Shown here: positions 15,619 through 25,045 of the stretch, in pieces
How positions within the stretch are numbered: the first letter of the stretch is position 1
Layout of the letters: each line of letters begins with the position of its first letter
Assembly (NCBI RefSeq): GCF_016107655.1
Contig: NZ_JABASX010000006.1
Span: 124,001 to 188,000, forward strand
From: Brevibacterium antiquum
GTDB taxonomy: Bacteria > Actinomycetota > Actinomycetes > Actinomycetales > Brevibacteriaceae
Length of the DNA: 64,000 nucleotides
Reading direction: 5' to 3'
Translations under genes and position numbers: made by a program
Notes under the pieces: model-generated
What the model was told of the DNA's origin: nothing
The model's database searches: none
Seen by the model: the letters and a program-made list of their open reading frames with translations, nothing else

Positions 15619-16679
15619 TCATGATGCCAGACATCCCCCGAATCGTCCTCGTTCCCGGAGATCTCTCCGGCGTCGGGCCCGAGCTCATGGCTCGGCTCCT
15701 CGCTGATCCCGCCAATCGCGCTCGGGCGCGTTTGCTCGTCACAGCGACGGCTGAGGAACTGGACTCCTTCGCCGCAACTGCGGCGGTGACGATTGCCGAT
15801 CGCGATGGCATCGAGTATCTCGGCACCGACTACCGGGGGCCTGCCATTCCCGTCGGTGAAGTCAGCATCGCCGCAGGCGAGCGCGCTCTGGCCGATCTGG
15901 CCACAGCGCTCGATCTGTGCGCCGGCGGTGAGGCCGATGCTGTGATGTTCCTCCCTCTGAACAAGGGTGCCATGGGGCAGGCGGGCATGACCGAGGAGGA
16001 CGAGCTGCGTTGGTTCGCCAAGCGGCTCGACTTCGACGGCTTCACCTCGGAGCTGAACTTCATCGAATCGCTCGTCACGGCACGTGTCACTTCGCATGTT
16101 CCGGTTTCGGAGATCGCCGGAGGAATCAGTGCCGGCAAGGTGCTTGAGACCATCGAGCTGCTCAATCGTGTTGTGGCGCAGACGCGCACCTCGACGCCTC
16201 GCCTGGCCGTCTGCGCGCTCAACCCGCATGCAGGTGAGGGCGGGAAGTTCGGCAGAGAGGAGATCGACGACATCGCCCCGGCCATCGAGTTGGCCCGCTC
16301 GCGTGGAATCGATGTCGAGGGGCCTTTCCCCTGTGACACTCTCTTCGCCCGCGCGGTCGGCGGGGACTACGACGGTGTGGTGACGATGTATCACGATCAG
16401 GGTCAGATCGCGATGAAGCTGCTCGGCTTCGATCAGGGTGTCACTGTCCACGGTGGAATTCCGGTTCCCATCGCTACCCCTGCACACGGAACCGCCCACA
16501 ACATCGTCGGCACAGGCAAGGCCGACCTCGGGCCGAGCACCCATGCCTTCGACCTGGCGGTGCGAATGGCTGAGAGCCGTCGGGCCACGGCAGATACCGG
16601 CAATGCAGTCGCGGGAGCGGGCGCAACTGCGGGAGCTGCGGCTGGAGCGGCCACGGGAGTGCAGGTGAGTCCACGATGA
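15615..16679 (+). CDS. PdxA-family NAD-dependent dehydrogenase
   Basis: The 354-residue protein has the three metal-binding histidine motifs of PdxA in order: ARVTSHVPVSE, NPHAGEGGKFG and MYHDQGQIAMK, plus PLNKGAM and GTAHNIVGTGKAD. All key residues are present. PdxA itself oxidises 4-phospho-hydroxy-threonine in vitamin B6 synthesis. Paralogues in catabolic clusters (PdxA2) act on 4-phospho-threonate or on cis-dihydrodiols. Its position between TctC and TctB points to a catabolic role on the imported acid, but the DUF1537-type kinase that normally accompanies PdxA2 is absent here. The last 30 residues are an Ala/Gly-rich tail. Confidence 0.85.
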   Translation: MIMMPDIPRIVLVPGDLSGVGPELMARLLADPANRARARLLVTATAEELDSFAATAAVTIADRDGIEYLGTDYRGPAIPVGEVSIAAGERALADLATALDLCAGGEADAVMFLPLNKGAMGQAGMTEEDELRWFAKRLDFDGFTSELNFIESLVTARVTSHVPVSEIAGGISAGKVLETIELLNRVVAQTRTSTPRLAVCALNPHAGEGGKFGREEIDDIAPAIELARSRGIDVEGPFPCDTLFARAVGGDYDGVVTMYHDQGQIAMKLLGFDQGVTVHGGIPVPIATPAHGTAHNIVGTGKADLGPSTHAFDLAVRMAESRRATADTGNAVAGAGATAGAAAGAATGVQVSPR

Positions 16680-17290
16680 GCACGGCAACCGACACAGAGA
16701 AGATTCCGCCTCGGAACAAGCCGGATCTCGCCGATATCGTCGGGACTTCGATCCTCGGAGTCATCGGAGGAACGGCCGCCATCATGGGATTCGGCTACGG
16801 TCTCACCGTGGAAGGCGGGCAGGTCGGGCCGGGAATGCTCCCCTTCCTCACCGGGGCATTCATCTTCCTCGCCTCTGCGGCTGAGATCTTCCGGCTCTTC
16901 TTCGCCCGCGTGGGCACCTCCGGAGGTCGCATCATGTCTGCGGTCGAAGACATCGAAGCCAGGGCGGCGGAGTCGATCGACTCCATTGCTGAGTCTCGTT
17001 CCGATGACGGCACCGACAGTGACCTTGACACCTTCGGGCGGACTGAGAAGCAGCGCAACCGCACACCCTTCTATATCTTCATCACGTTCGGAGTCGCGCT
17101 CGCGCTCATACCCGTCATCGGTCTCATCATCTCTTTGGCCGCCGCGATCCTCTTCCTGCTCCTCGTCGTGGAGAAGCAGAAATGGTGGACATCTGCGGCC
17201 ACTACGATCGGCGCAGCCGTTTTCGTCTACATCGTCTTCGGGCTCGTCCTGTCGGTTCCCATGCCGACAGGGATGCTCGGACTGATCTGA
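16676..17290 (+). CDS. tctB: TctB-type small membrane subunit of the tripartite tricarboxylate transporter
   Basis: The 204-residue protein has four hydrophobic segments (about residues 20-42, 50-75, 125-165 and 170-195) and a charged cytosolic loop of ~50 residues in the middle, the usual TctB layout. Sequence conservation in TctB is low, so the call rests on length, topology and its place between TctC/PdxA and TctA. Its start overlaps the PdxA-like stop (ATGA). Confidence 0.82.
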   Translation: MSTATDTEKIPPRNKPDLADIVGTSILGVIGGTAAIMGFGYGLTVEGGQVGPGMLPFLTGAFIFLASAAEIFRLFFARVGTSGGRIMSAVEDIEARAAESIDSIAESRSDDGTDSDLDTFGRTEKQRNRTPFYIFITFGVALALIPVIGLIISLAAAILFLLLVVEKQKWWTSAATTIGAAVFVYIVFGLVLSVPMPTGMLGLI

Positions 17291-17299
17291 GGACTCTCC

Positions 17300-18817
17300 A
17301 TGATCGACAATCTCATGCTCGGGCTGGAAACCGCGGTCAGCCCAGAAAACCTTCTATGGTGCTTCGTCGGCGTCCTCCTGGGAACCGTCATCGGGCTGCT
17401 CCCCGGCCTCGGCTCCACCACGGGTGTGGCCATTCTTCTGCCCGTGACCCTGGCCTTCGAACCGGTCACAGCCCTCATCATGTTGGCTGGAATCTACTAC
17501 GGATCCCAGTACGGGTCTTCGATCAGTTCGATCCTCATCTCCACCCCCGGAGACGCATCGAGCGTCGTGCTCACCCTCGACGGCTATCAGATGGCGCGCA
17601 AAGGCCGAGCAGGAGCCGCCTTGGCGATCTCTGCCCTGGCGTCCTTCTTCGCTGCGATCATCTCGCTCATCGGCCTCATGGCCTTGGCCCAACCGATCGC
17701 ACATTTCGCGCTCAACTTCGGGCCTGCGGAGAATCTCGCGATCATATTGTTGGGTATGGCCACGATCGTGTCCTTTGCCGGCGAGAACATTCTGCGCGGC
17801 ATCACAATGGCCGCGGCAGGCCTCCTCGTGTCGATGGTCGGTGTGGCATCCGGGTTCTCCACAGCACGGTTCACCTTCGGCAGCGTGAACCTGCTCTCCG
17901 GGCTCGATTTCGTTGCCGTGATGATCGGAATCTTCGCCGTCGGTGAGGTTCTCCACCAGATCCGCCGAGGCGGTGAGAAACCCATCCGTGCACGTTTCAA
18001 GGATCTGCTGGTGACGAAGGAGGAGCTGACCCGCTCCGCCCCTGCGGCCACGCGCGGCACCGTCTTGGGCTTTGCCGTCGGTGTCCTTCCCGGCGCCGGA
18101 GCCACTCTGGCCACATTCCTCGCCTACGGAGTGGAGAAGCAGGTGAGCAAGTTCAAGCATCTCATCGGGAAGGGTGCCCCGGAGGCCGTGGCGTCGCCGG
18201 AGGCTGCGAACAACGCTGCCGCCAATGCGAGCTTCATCCCCACACTTGCACTCGGGATCCCCGGCAGCGGAACGACTGCGGTGCTGCTGGGGGCCTTCGT
18301 CATCTTCGGACTCCAGCCGGGCCCTCTGCTCTTTCAACAGGAACCTGACCTGGTCTGGGGTCTGCTGGTGAGCTTCTTCTTCGGCAACCTCATCCTGCTG
18401 GTGCTCAACCTGCCGCTGGCTCCGGTCTTCGCTCAGATTCTCAGGATTCCGTACGTCTTCCTCTACCCCATCGTGCTCATGATGAGCTTCGTCGGTGCCT
18501 TCGCGCTGGGAAACAACACATTCACACTGTGGATCGTGTTCTTCTCCGGGCTGCTCGGCTACTTCATGAAGCGTTTCGACTTCCCGGCGGCACCATTCGT
18601 TCTCGGCCTGGTGCTGGGCCCGCTGTTGGAGAAGTACCTGGTCCAGACCTCGGCGATGGGCGATGGGAACCTCTTCATCATGTTCCAGCGTCCGTTTTCG
18701 CTCATTCTCACGGTCGCGGCTCTCATCGCTCTCGCCTACCCATTGGTGAGTGCGGTGATCCGTAACCTCAGAACACGGAAGGCTGATGCTGCGGCGAAGG
18801 AGGACACACTTCGCTGA
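17300..18817 (+). CDS. tctA: TctA-type large membrane subunit of the tripartite tricarboxylate transporter
   Basis: The 505-residue protein with about 12 membrane segments has the TctA signatures GTVIGLLPGLGSTTGVAILL, YYGSQYGSSISSILISTPGD and the second-half repeat GVLPGAGATLATFLAYG with SFIPTLALGIPGSGTTAVLL. These paired PG-rich loops form the inverted repeats of the sodium-coupled carrier. It begins ten bases after TctB and is the last gene of the operon, followed by a strong hairpin. A long open frame on the opposite strand is only a codon-bias shadow. Confidence 0.93.
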   Translation: MIDNLMLGLETAVSPENLLWCFVGVLLGTVIGLLPGLGSTTGVAILLPVTLAFEPVTALIMLAGIYYGSQYGSSISSILISTPGDASSVVLTLDGYQMARKGRAGAALAISALASFFAAIISLIGLMALAQPIAHFALNFGPAENLAIILLGMATIVSFAGENILRGITMAAAGLLVSMVGVASGFSTARFTFGSVNLLSGLDFVAVMIGIFAVGEVLHQIRRGGEKPIRARFKDLLVTKEELTRSAPAATRGTVLGFAVGVLPGAGATLATFLAYGVEKQVSKFKHLIGKGAPEAVASPEAANNAAANASFIPTLALGIPGSGTTAVLLGAFVIFGLQPGPLLFQQEPDLVWGLLVSFFFGNLILLVLNLPLAPVFAQILRIPYVFLYPIVLMMSFVGAFALGNNTFTLWIVFFSGLLGYFMKRFDFPAAPFVLGLVLGPLLEKYLVQTSAMGDGNLFIMFQRPFSLILTVAALIALAYPLVSAVIRNLRTRKADAAAKEDTLR

Positions 18818-18861
18818 CCCCACGGAGCTGAGGACACGAACAAGCAACGCGTGTGCGCTGC

Positions 18862-18892
18862 GGTGCGACGCATCAATCTGATGCGTCGCACC
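18862..18892. terminator. Hairpin between the convergent TctA and FAD/Fe-S genes
   Basis: A perfect 14-base-pair stem (arms 18862-18875 and 18879-18892) closes a three-base loop, 44 bases after the TctA stop and 76 bases after the end of the opposing gene. It probably works for both. Confidence 0.75.
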
Positions 18893-18968
18893 TGTGCGTT
18901 CCGGAGCGTGTCGGCCGCGGCCTGGTCAGGCACAGCCCCGATACCCAGCACCATCAGCGCTCAGGCCA

Positions 18969-21875
18969 TCAGGCCCCGACACCCTCCGGCAGCCGCTTCG
19001 CCCTCGCGGAGTGGTCGGAGCCCGCAGCCTCCCCTGTCAGCAGTTGGGACAAGGTCATGCCCTGCACTTCGGCGAGATCATTCGCCTGGGTTCTGCACGA
19101 GTAGCCATCGGCCAGGAAGATCGAGTTCTCCGGAGCGTCACGCAGTCCTGGCAGCAGCGCGTTCTCGGCCACGGCGACCGAGACCTCGTAGTGACCGGCC
19201 TCCATTCCGAAGTTGCCCGCCAGCCCACAGCACCCTGCCAGTTCGCGGATGGTGGCTCCGGTGCGTTCGAGGATCTTTCGATCCGCGGCGAAGCCCATGA
19301 CCGAATGCTGATGGCAATGCGGCTGGACGACGATGGTCCGGCCGGACAGATCGGGCACATCGATGTCCGACTCCACCAGCACCTCAGCGATGGTGGAGGT
19401 GCGCGCCGCGATCAGGCTGGCCCGAGTGTCATCGGGGAACAGGTCCTTCAGGTCGCTGCGCAGTACAGCGGTGCAGCTCGGCTCGATGCCGACGATGGAG
19501 ATCCCCTTCTGCGCATACGGGACCAGCACCTCCATGGTGTGGGTCAGCCGGGCCCGTGCCGCATCAAGCTGACCGGTGGAGATCAGAGTCAGGCCGCAGC
19601 ATGCCTGTGACTCCGGCAGCAGAACTTCGAAACCGGCGGCCTCCAGCACTGCGACGGTCGCTTTGGCCCCGGCATCCGAGAGGTACTCGGAGAATGAGTC
19701 CGCCCAGAGAAGGACCTGCGGCCGGTGTCCGCGTTGCACCGTTGAGCTGCGCACATAGTGTTCTCCCACCAACTCGTCACGGGCCTGGGCCTCCGTGACG
19801 TTCCTCTTCGCCCAGCGGGAGAAGCGCTGAGCGTTGAAGCTGACCATGCCGCGCCGGGTGTCCATCCCGCCACCTGCCAGCACGAGTTTGGCCAACGGCC
19901 TCAACGACAGTGCTGCGTTCGCGATTGCACTGACTCCCGGAACCGCGGTCAGGGCCTTGCCCCACATGGGCAGCCATCCCAGCGAGTAGTGGGAGAGCGG
20001 TCGGACCTTTCCCTTGTACGTGCGGTGGAGGACTTCGGACTTGTATTGAGCCATGTCGACACCCGCAGGGCAGTCGCTGCCACACGCCTTGCAGCTCAGA
20101 CACAGGTCCAGCGATTCGTGCACGGCTGCGGAGTTCCAGTCGTTGATGAGGCCGCCGTTGGTGACCTCCTGAAGTACGCGGGCGCGTCCCCGAGTGCTGT
20201 CCTTCTCATCGCGCGTGGCCAGATAGGACGGGCACATGAAACCACCGGAACCAGTGGTATCCGCACGGCACTTGCCGACCCCCACACAGCGGTGCACCGC
20301 ATCGGTGAAGCTTCCCTTGTCATGGGAGAAGGAGAACCCGCCTGCCGCCTGGATCGAGATCGCCTGCGGCCGGCGCAGATCCTGGTCGAGTGGCAGCGGA
20401 TCGACGATGATGCCGGGGTTGAGCAGCATCTTCGGGTCGAAGAGGCGTTTGACCTGTTCCAATGCGGTGATGGCTTCGGTTGAGTGCTGCAGTGCCAGCA
20501 GTTCGGAGCGGGCGCGACCGTCACCGTGTTCACCGGAGGCAGATCCTCCGAACTTGGTGACGAGTCGGCCGGCCTCCATGAGGAAGCTGCGGAAGATCTC
20601 GGTGCCCTCCGGCTGGTCGAAGGGGAAATTCGTGCGCATGTGGACGCACCCGTCGCCGAAGTGGCCATAGGGCAGTCCGACGACCCCGTAGCTGTTCATG
20701 AGCTCGTCCTGCTCACGCAGGTAGTCGCCGAGGACGTCCGGGGGAACCGCGGCATCTTCCCATCCTGTCCAGGCCGGGTCGCCCTTCTCGGTGCGTCCAG
20801 CCAGTCCCCCGGCGTCGGCCCGGATGCCCCACAAAGTCGAGGCCTCTGGGCCGGCGGGAATGATCCGGTAGGAATCTGTGCCGGAATCGTCGGCGATGAC
20901 CTGCGCGTTCGCAACAGCCTCCGCAGCGGTGGCTCCGGCGACCTCGATGAGCAGCCACCCGGAACCAGCGGGGAGTTCGGGGACCGCGTCCTTGCCCTTG
21001 TGGGCGCGGACCATGTCCATGAGGCGAGAGTCGATGCCTTCGACGGCAAGTGGTCCGTGGGGCAGCACACGTGGAACCGCGTCGGCGGCGACGAACATGT
21101 CCGGGTAGCCCAGGGCCAGGACGGTCGGTGAGTTCGGCACGTCCCCGAGGGATACCACAGCTTCCATCGTCGTCGTCAGAGTGCCCTCGCTGCCGACGAG
21201 GAACCGTGCGAGATTGGGTCCGTTCTCCGGCAGCAGGTGTTCCAGCGCATAGGCCGACGCCTGTCGACTGAAGCGGCCGAATTCGGTGCGGATGACGCCG
21301 AGGTGGCTCGCCGCAAGATCGGACAGCCCGGGTACCGGGGTGAGTCCATCTCCAGCGGTGAAGCGTCGTCCCAGCCCATCGATGACGTCGAGTTCGACGA
21401 CGTTGTCAACGGTGCGTCCCGCGGAGATCGCGTGTGGTCCGCAGGAGTTGTTGCCGATCATGCCTGCGATCGTGGCACGGTTCTTCGTCGACGGATCGGG
21501 TCCGAAGCGCAGACCGTGCGGGACACCGGCCTTCTGCAGATCGCTCATGAGAACACCGGGCTCAACACGTGCGGTCTTGGCGACGGGGTCGATGTCGAGG
21601 ACCCGATTGAGGTGTCGGGAGAAGTCGATGACGACGCCGGTCCCGATGGCATTGCCTGCCTGAGACGTGCCTCCGCCGCGGGAGGTGATCGGCACTTCAT
21701 GGGACCGTGCCACATCGAGGATGGCAGCGACATCGGCCGTCGTCGTCGGGAAGACGACGGCCTGCGGAGGTACGCGGTAGTTCGAGGCGTCGACCGCGTA
21801 TTCGGCTCGCCTGCGTGCCGAGGTGTCGACCGTGCCTGCAATGCTGTGGGTCAGGTCTGCGATGAAGTCGCCCAT
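18969..21875 (-). CDS. FAD-linked oxidase fused to an Fe-S/CCG domain (D-lactate or D-2-hydroxyglutarate dehydrogenase type)
   Basis: The 968-residue protein has the PCMH-type FAD domain (ITSRGGGTSQAGNAIG near residue 65, NNSCGPHAISAGRT near 140). A FAD-oxidase C-terminal domain follows with GHFGDGCVHMR and SGEHGDGRARSELL. Next come Fe-S ligands (CVGVGKC...C, CLSCKACGSDCPAGVD) and two CCG-type cysteine segments (SQACCGLT and AGCCGLAGNFG). This YdiJ-like architecture oxidises a D-2-hydroxyacid and passes electrons to the quinone pool at the inner face of the membrane. The aminotransferase next to it handles glyoxylate-type keto acids, so glycolate or a related hydroxyacid is a plausible substrate. 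Confidence 0.85.
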   Translation of the reverse strand: MGDFIADLTHSIAGTVDTSARRRAEYAVDASNYRVPPQAVVFPTTTADVAAILDVARSHEVPITSRGGGTSQAGNAIGTGVVIDFSRHLNRVLDIDPVAKTARVEPGVLMSDLQKAGVPHGLRFGPDPSTKNRATIAGMIGNNSCGPHAISAGRTVDNVVELDVIDGLGRRFTAGDGLTPVPGLSDLAASHLGVIRTEFGRFSRQASAYALEHLLPENGPNLARFLVGSEGTLTTTMEAVVSLGDVPNSPTVLALGYPDMFVAADAVPRVLPHGPLAVEGIDSRLMDMVRAHKGKDAVPELPAGSGWLLIEVAGATAAEAVANAQVIADDSGTDSYRIIPAGPEASTLWGIRADAGGLAGRTEKGDPAWTGWEDAAVPPDVLGDYLREQDELMNSYGVVGLPYGHFGDGCVHMRTNFPFDQPEGTEIFRSFLMEAGRLVTKFGGSASGEHGDGRARSELLALQHSTEAITALEQVKRLFDPKMLLNPGIIVDPLPLDQDLRRPQAISIQAAGGFSFSHDKGSFTDAVHRCVGVGKCRADTTGSGGFMCPSYLATRDEKDSTRGRARVLQEVTNGGLINDWNSAAVHESLDLCLSCKACGSDCPAGVDMAQYKSEVLHRTYKGKVRPLSHYSLGWLPMWGKALTAVPGVSAIANAALSLRPLAKLVLAGGGMDTRRGMVSFNAQRFSRWAKRNVTEAQARDELVGEHYVRSSTVQRGHRPQVLLWADSFSEYLSDAGAKATVAVLEAAGFEVLLPESQACCGLTLISTGQLDAARARLTHTMEVLVPYAQKGISIVGIEPSCTAVLRSDLKDLFPDDTRASLIAARTSTIAEVLVESDIDVPDLSGRTIVVQPHCHQHSVMGFAADRKILERTGATIRELAGCCGLAGNFGMEAGHYEVSVAVAENALLPGLRDAPENSIFLADGYSCRTQANDLAEVQGMTLSQLLTGEAAGSDHSARAKRLPEGVGA

Positions 21876-21948
21876 TGTCTTCTCACCAATCGATCGTGCG
21901 GAGGCTGACTCATTGAGTGAAGCGTTGCCGTGCAGGTGGGGCCGCCCC

Positions 21949-23112
21949 TCACGTGTCCCGGAGGATGTCGAGCGCGGCTTCCACGCCCGAGGGATTGACC
22001 TTGACCCCTGCCAGCTGCAGGCCCATCTGCACGCCGGAGAGGGTTCCGGCCAGTGTCAGGTCGCTGAGGTCGCCGAGGTGGCCGATGCGGAAGATCTTTC
22101 CCTTGAGTTTCGACAGTCCCGCACCCAGAGACATGTTGAACCTCTCGAGGATGATTCCCCGCAGTTCGTTGGCGTCGAAGCCCTCGGGCATGAGCACGGC
22201 GGTGAGGACCGGTGAGTGTTCGTTCTCGTTCGTGCACAGCACTTCGAGCCCCCACGTTTCAACCGCTGCCCGGGTTGCCTCGCCGAAGCGGATGTGGCGG
22301 GCAAAGACGTTGTCCATTCCCTCGTCGTTGAGGATTCGCAGGGATTCCTTGAGTCCGTAGAGGAGGTTCGTGTTCGGTGTGTAGGGGGTCTGCCCATTCT
22401 TCCCGGAGGCGAGCATCTCAGTCCAGTTCCAGAAGGACTTGGGCAGAGTGGATTTCTCATGGGCCGCCAGTGCCTTGTCGCTGACAGCGTTGAAGGACAT
22501 ACCTGGTGGCAGCATCAATCCCTTCTGGGAACCGGACACCGTGACGTCGACGCCCCATTCGTCGTGACGATAGTCCACGGATCCCAGCGAGGAGATCGTG
22601 TCGACCATGAGCAGTGCGGGATGATCTGCAGCATCGATGGAGCGGCGGATCTCGGGAATGCGGCTCGTCACGCCGGTCGATGTTTCGTTGTGGACGACGC
22701 AGACTGCCTTGAACCGGTGGGCAGTGTCCTCGGCCAGGGCTGCGCTGATCTTCTCCGGGTCAGCTCCTGTGCGCCAGTCACCTTGGATCATTGTGGGCTT
22801 GAGGCCCCACTTCTCGGCCATGGCCTTCCACAGACTGGAGAAGTGGCCGGTCTCGTAGCAGAGGATTTCATCGCCTGGGCTCAACGTGTTGACCAAGGCG
22901 GCTTCCCAGGCTCCGGTGCCGGTAGCGGGGTAGATGATGACCTGGTTGGAGGTGCCGAAGATATCGGCGACTCCGGTGAGGACCTGAGAGAAGAGCTCCT
23001 GGAAGTCCGGTCCCCGATGATCGATCGTGGGCATGGACATGGCTCGCAGCACGGAGTCGGGGACGTTGCTGGGCCCTGGGATCTGCAGAAAGTGCCGTCC
23101 GCTGTGTGTCAT
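21949..23112 (-). CDS. Serine/alanine-glyoxylate aminotransferase family protein
   Basis: The 387-residue PLP enzyme opens with FLQIPGPSNVPDSVLRAMSMP, has the PLP-lysine segment VSGSQKGLMLPPGMSF (about residue 195), and the conserved STGVTSRIPEIR and HFSSLWKAMAEKWG. These fit class V aminotransferases of the serine-glyoxylate group. ATG 23112 with GGAAG just upstream is chosen over a start 11 codons earlier. It lies 73 bases upstream of the FAD/Fe-S dehydrogenase in the same direction, so the two are probably co-transcribed. One would oxidise a hydroxyacid and the other would aminate the product. Confidence 0.85.
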   Translation of the reverse strand: MTHSGRHFLQIPGPSNVPDSVLRAMSMPTIDHRGPDFQELFSQVLTGVADIFGTSNQVIIYPATGTGAWEAALVNTLSPGDEILCYETGHFSSLWKAMAEKWGLKPTMIQGDWRTGADPEKISAALAEDTAHRFKAVCVVHNETSTGVTSRIPEIRRSIDAADHPALLMVDTISSLGSVDYRHDEWGVDVTVSGSQKGLMLPPGMSFNAVSDKALAAHEKSTLPKSFWNWTEMLASGKNGQTPYTPNTNLLYGLKESLRILNDEGMDNVFARHIRFGEATRAAVETWGLEVLCTNENEHSPVLTAVLMPEGFDANELRGIILERFNMSLGAGLSKLKGKIFRIGHLGDLSDLTLAGTLSGVQMGLQLAGVKVNPSGVEAALDILRDT

Positions 23113-23586
23113 GATCTTCCATCCCTTTCGCGTGCCGATCGGCACGGAGTGTGAGTCGAGTTCGGCCGAGCGGCCAGGAGATGCCGAGGAGCAGAGTACG
23201 GATGGGTGAGAGCCGGACGCAGAGGGGCGAGGCTCGTCACGACCGAGCTGGCGAAACGGTGTCTGATGACTTCTGCTGTCGGGTTCATCGTCGGAGAATC
23301 CTCTCTGATTCCACGATGCGATACAAAGGTTTCATTTTACGCTACCACAAGGAGCGAGATCAGAAAATGGGCAGTACGCAGAGTGGACCGCGATTCCCTC
23401 ACCAGCACGAATGCAAGAATCATGCGCATCGACGGCTGCCTTTTCCCATTAGTCAGGAAACCCTTGACTCGTCAGGCCGATAGGGGCAAACTTTCACAAA
23501 AGGTCCATCAAGATTCCGCATCATGGAAAGTACGGGGCGGCAAAGAGGCTGTTCCGGCGACTCTACACATCGCATTGGAGCGAATT
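23113..23586. other. Divergent promoter region of about 470 bases
   Basis: This stretch separates the divergent aminotransferase and carrier genes. An A+T-richer patch at 23311-23350 probably holds promoter elements. A 38-codon frame begins at ATG 23367 after AAGGAGCG but the spacing is long and the product is unrecognised, so I do not call it. In-frame sequence upstream of the carrier start is not coding-like. Confidence 0.4.
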
Positions 23587-24990
23587 GTGTCTCTTGAACT
23601 CGCGTCCATCCTCGTCCTCGTGGCCTTGTTCGTCATCGCCACCTTCGTCTCGGTCCATATGGGTGCGCTGGCGCTCATGGCGACCTTCCTCTTCGGCACC
23701 TTCGTCCTCGGGGAGGATGCCGACACGCTCTTGTCCGGCTTCCCGGCCGACCTCTTCCTCATACTCGTCGGCGTGACGTATTTGTTCGCTCTGGCGAAGG
23801 ACAATGGAACGGTCGACTGGCTGGTTCATGTCCTCGTCAAGGCGGTGGGAGGCAGAATCGCCCTGATCCCGTGGGTGTTCTTCGTCGTCACCGCGCTCCT
23901 CTCGGGCTTCGGCTCCGTCGTTCCCGCCGCCATCGCGATCATCGCTCCGATCGGCATGGGCTTCGCCCGTCGCTACGACATCCGGCCGCTGCTGATGGGT
24001 CTCATGATCATCAACGGGGCCACTGCCGGCGGCTTCTCACCGCTGAGCATCTTCGGTACTATCACCAACCAGGTCGTCGAACGCAACGACCTGCCTGGCA
24101 GCCCCATACTCCTGTTCCTCGCCTCCTTCGTCTTCAACTTCCTGCTCGGCCTCATCTGCTTCTTCCTCTTCGGCGGACGCGACCTGCTGGGCAAGCGGGA
24201 TATGGGCCACGGCCTGGAAGACACCCACGGCACCGACGCCAATGCCGACGATGGGGCACGTGACAGCGGTGGCACCGGGTCCGGCGCTCAGCCGAAAGTC
24301 CCCCGCAATGATCCGCAGCGTCGCGCTGCACGCAGGTCGGTGCAGACGACCATGGTCAAGGACGAAGACATCGATGAACCGGTGACCACGCTGGATCGCA
24401 ATCGCATCGTCACCCTCATTGGCCTCATCGTCCTGGCTGTCATGGTGGTTCCGCCGCTGAACCAGGACGTCGGCTTCACAGCGATCTGCATCGCCGTCAT
24501 CATCTCGTTCTTCTCACCGAAGGTGAGCAAGGGCGCGGTCAGCAAGATCGCCTGGCCCACGGTGCTCCTCATCTGCGGCATCGTCACCTACGTCGAACTC
24601 ATGGAGCGCTTGGGCACCATCGACTGGTTGGGCAACCTCGTTGCCGGCATGGGAGCTCCGCTCTTCGCGGCGCTGCTCATCTGCTTCATCGGTGCCGTCG
24701 TCTCGGCCTTCGCCTCAACAACCGGCATCCTCGGAGCTCTCATCCCACTGGCCGTGCCGTTCCTGCTCACCGGCACCATCGGAGAGATCGGGATGATCAT
24801 CGCCCTGGCGATCTCGTCCTCGGTGGTCGACTCGAGCCCCTTCTCCACATCGGGCGCACTGGTCGTCGCGAACTCGCCGGAGGAGCAGCGTGATCAGGTC
24901 TTCAAGCAGCTCATGAGGTGGGGTTTCTCGATGGTCCTCATCGCACCGATCGTCACCTGGCTCATCTTCGTCGTCCCCGGTTGGGGCTGA
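23587..24990 (+). CDS. MatC-type / SLC13-like dicarboxylate carrier
   Basis: The GTG at 23587, seven bases after TTGGAG, gives a 467-residue protein of about 11-12 membrane helices. The N terminus matches the MatC N-terminal domain (LELASILVLVALFVIATFVS). There are two similar halves with FGSVVPAAIAIIAPIG in one and FASTTGILGALIPLAVPFLL with SSSVVDSSPFSTSGAL in the other. A hydrophilic loop of about 75 residues rich in Asp/Gly separates them. Earlier in-frame starts (to 23206) add a non-membrane, poorly conserved stretch and are rejected. A malonate-like or other dicarboxylate is the likely substrate. Confidence 0.8.
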   Translation: MSLELASILVLVALFVIATFVSVHMGALALMATFLFGTFVLGEDADTLLSGFPADLFLILVGVTYLFALAKDNGTVDWLVHVLVKAVGGRIALIPWVFFVVTALLSGFGSVVPAAIAIIAPIGMGFARRYDIRPLLMGLMIINGATAGGFSPLSIFGTITNQVVERNDLPGSPILLFLASFVFNFLLGLICFFLFGGRDLLGKRDMGHGLEDTHGTDANADDGARDSGGTGSGAQPKVPRNDPQRRAARRSVQTTMVKDEDIDEPVTTLDRNRIVTLIGLIVLAVMVVPPLNQDVGFTAICIAVIISFFSPKVSKGAVSKIAWPTVLLICGIVTYVELMERLGTIDWLGNLVAGMGAPLFAALLICFIGAVVSAFASTTGILGALIPLAVPFLLTGTIGEIGMIIALAISSSVVDSSPFSTSGALVVANSPEEQRDQVFKQLMRWGFSMVLIAPIVTWLIFVVPGWG

Positions 24991-25006
24991 TCTGCAAGCA
25001 GGAAAT

Positions 25007-25040
25007 GAACGCCGGACCGAGATCAGTCGGTCCGGCGTTC
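25007..25040. terminator. Hairpin between the convergent carrier and PepSY genes
   Basis: A perfect 14-base-pair stem (arms 25007-25020, GAACGCCGGACCGA, and 25027-25040) encloses a six-base loop, sitting 16 bases after one stop and 5 bases from the other, so it can serve both genes. Confidence 0.78.
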
Positions 25041-25045
25041 TGGTC

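Noticed and set aside
17354..18847. A 497-codon open frame on the minus strand opposite the TctA gene
   Set aside because: It mirrors the codon bias of TctA exactly, has a highly charged unnatural composition and no ribosome site.
23367..23483. A 38-codon leader-like frame upstream of the carrier gene
   Set aside because: The ribosome site is too distant, and no stem-loop or codon pattern typical of attenuators is seen.
23206..23586. An extension of the MatC-like carrier by 127 residues
   Set aside because: The added part is hydrophilic and not coding-like, whereas GTG 23587 has a good ribosome site and begins at the conserved MatC N terminus.
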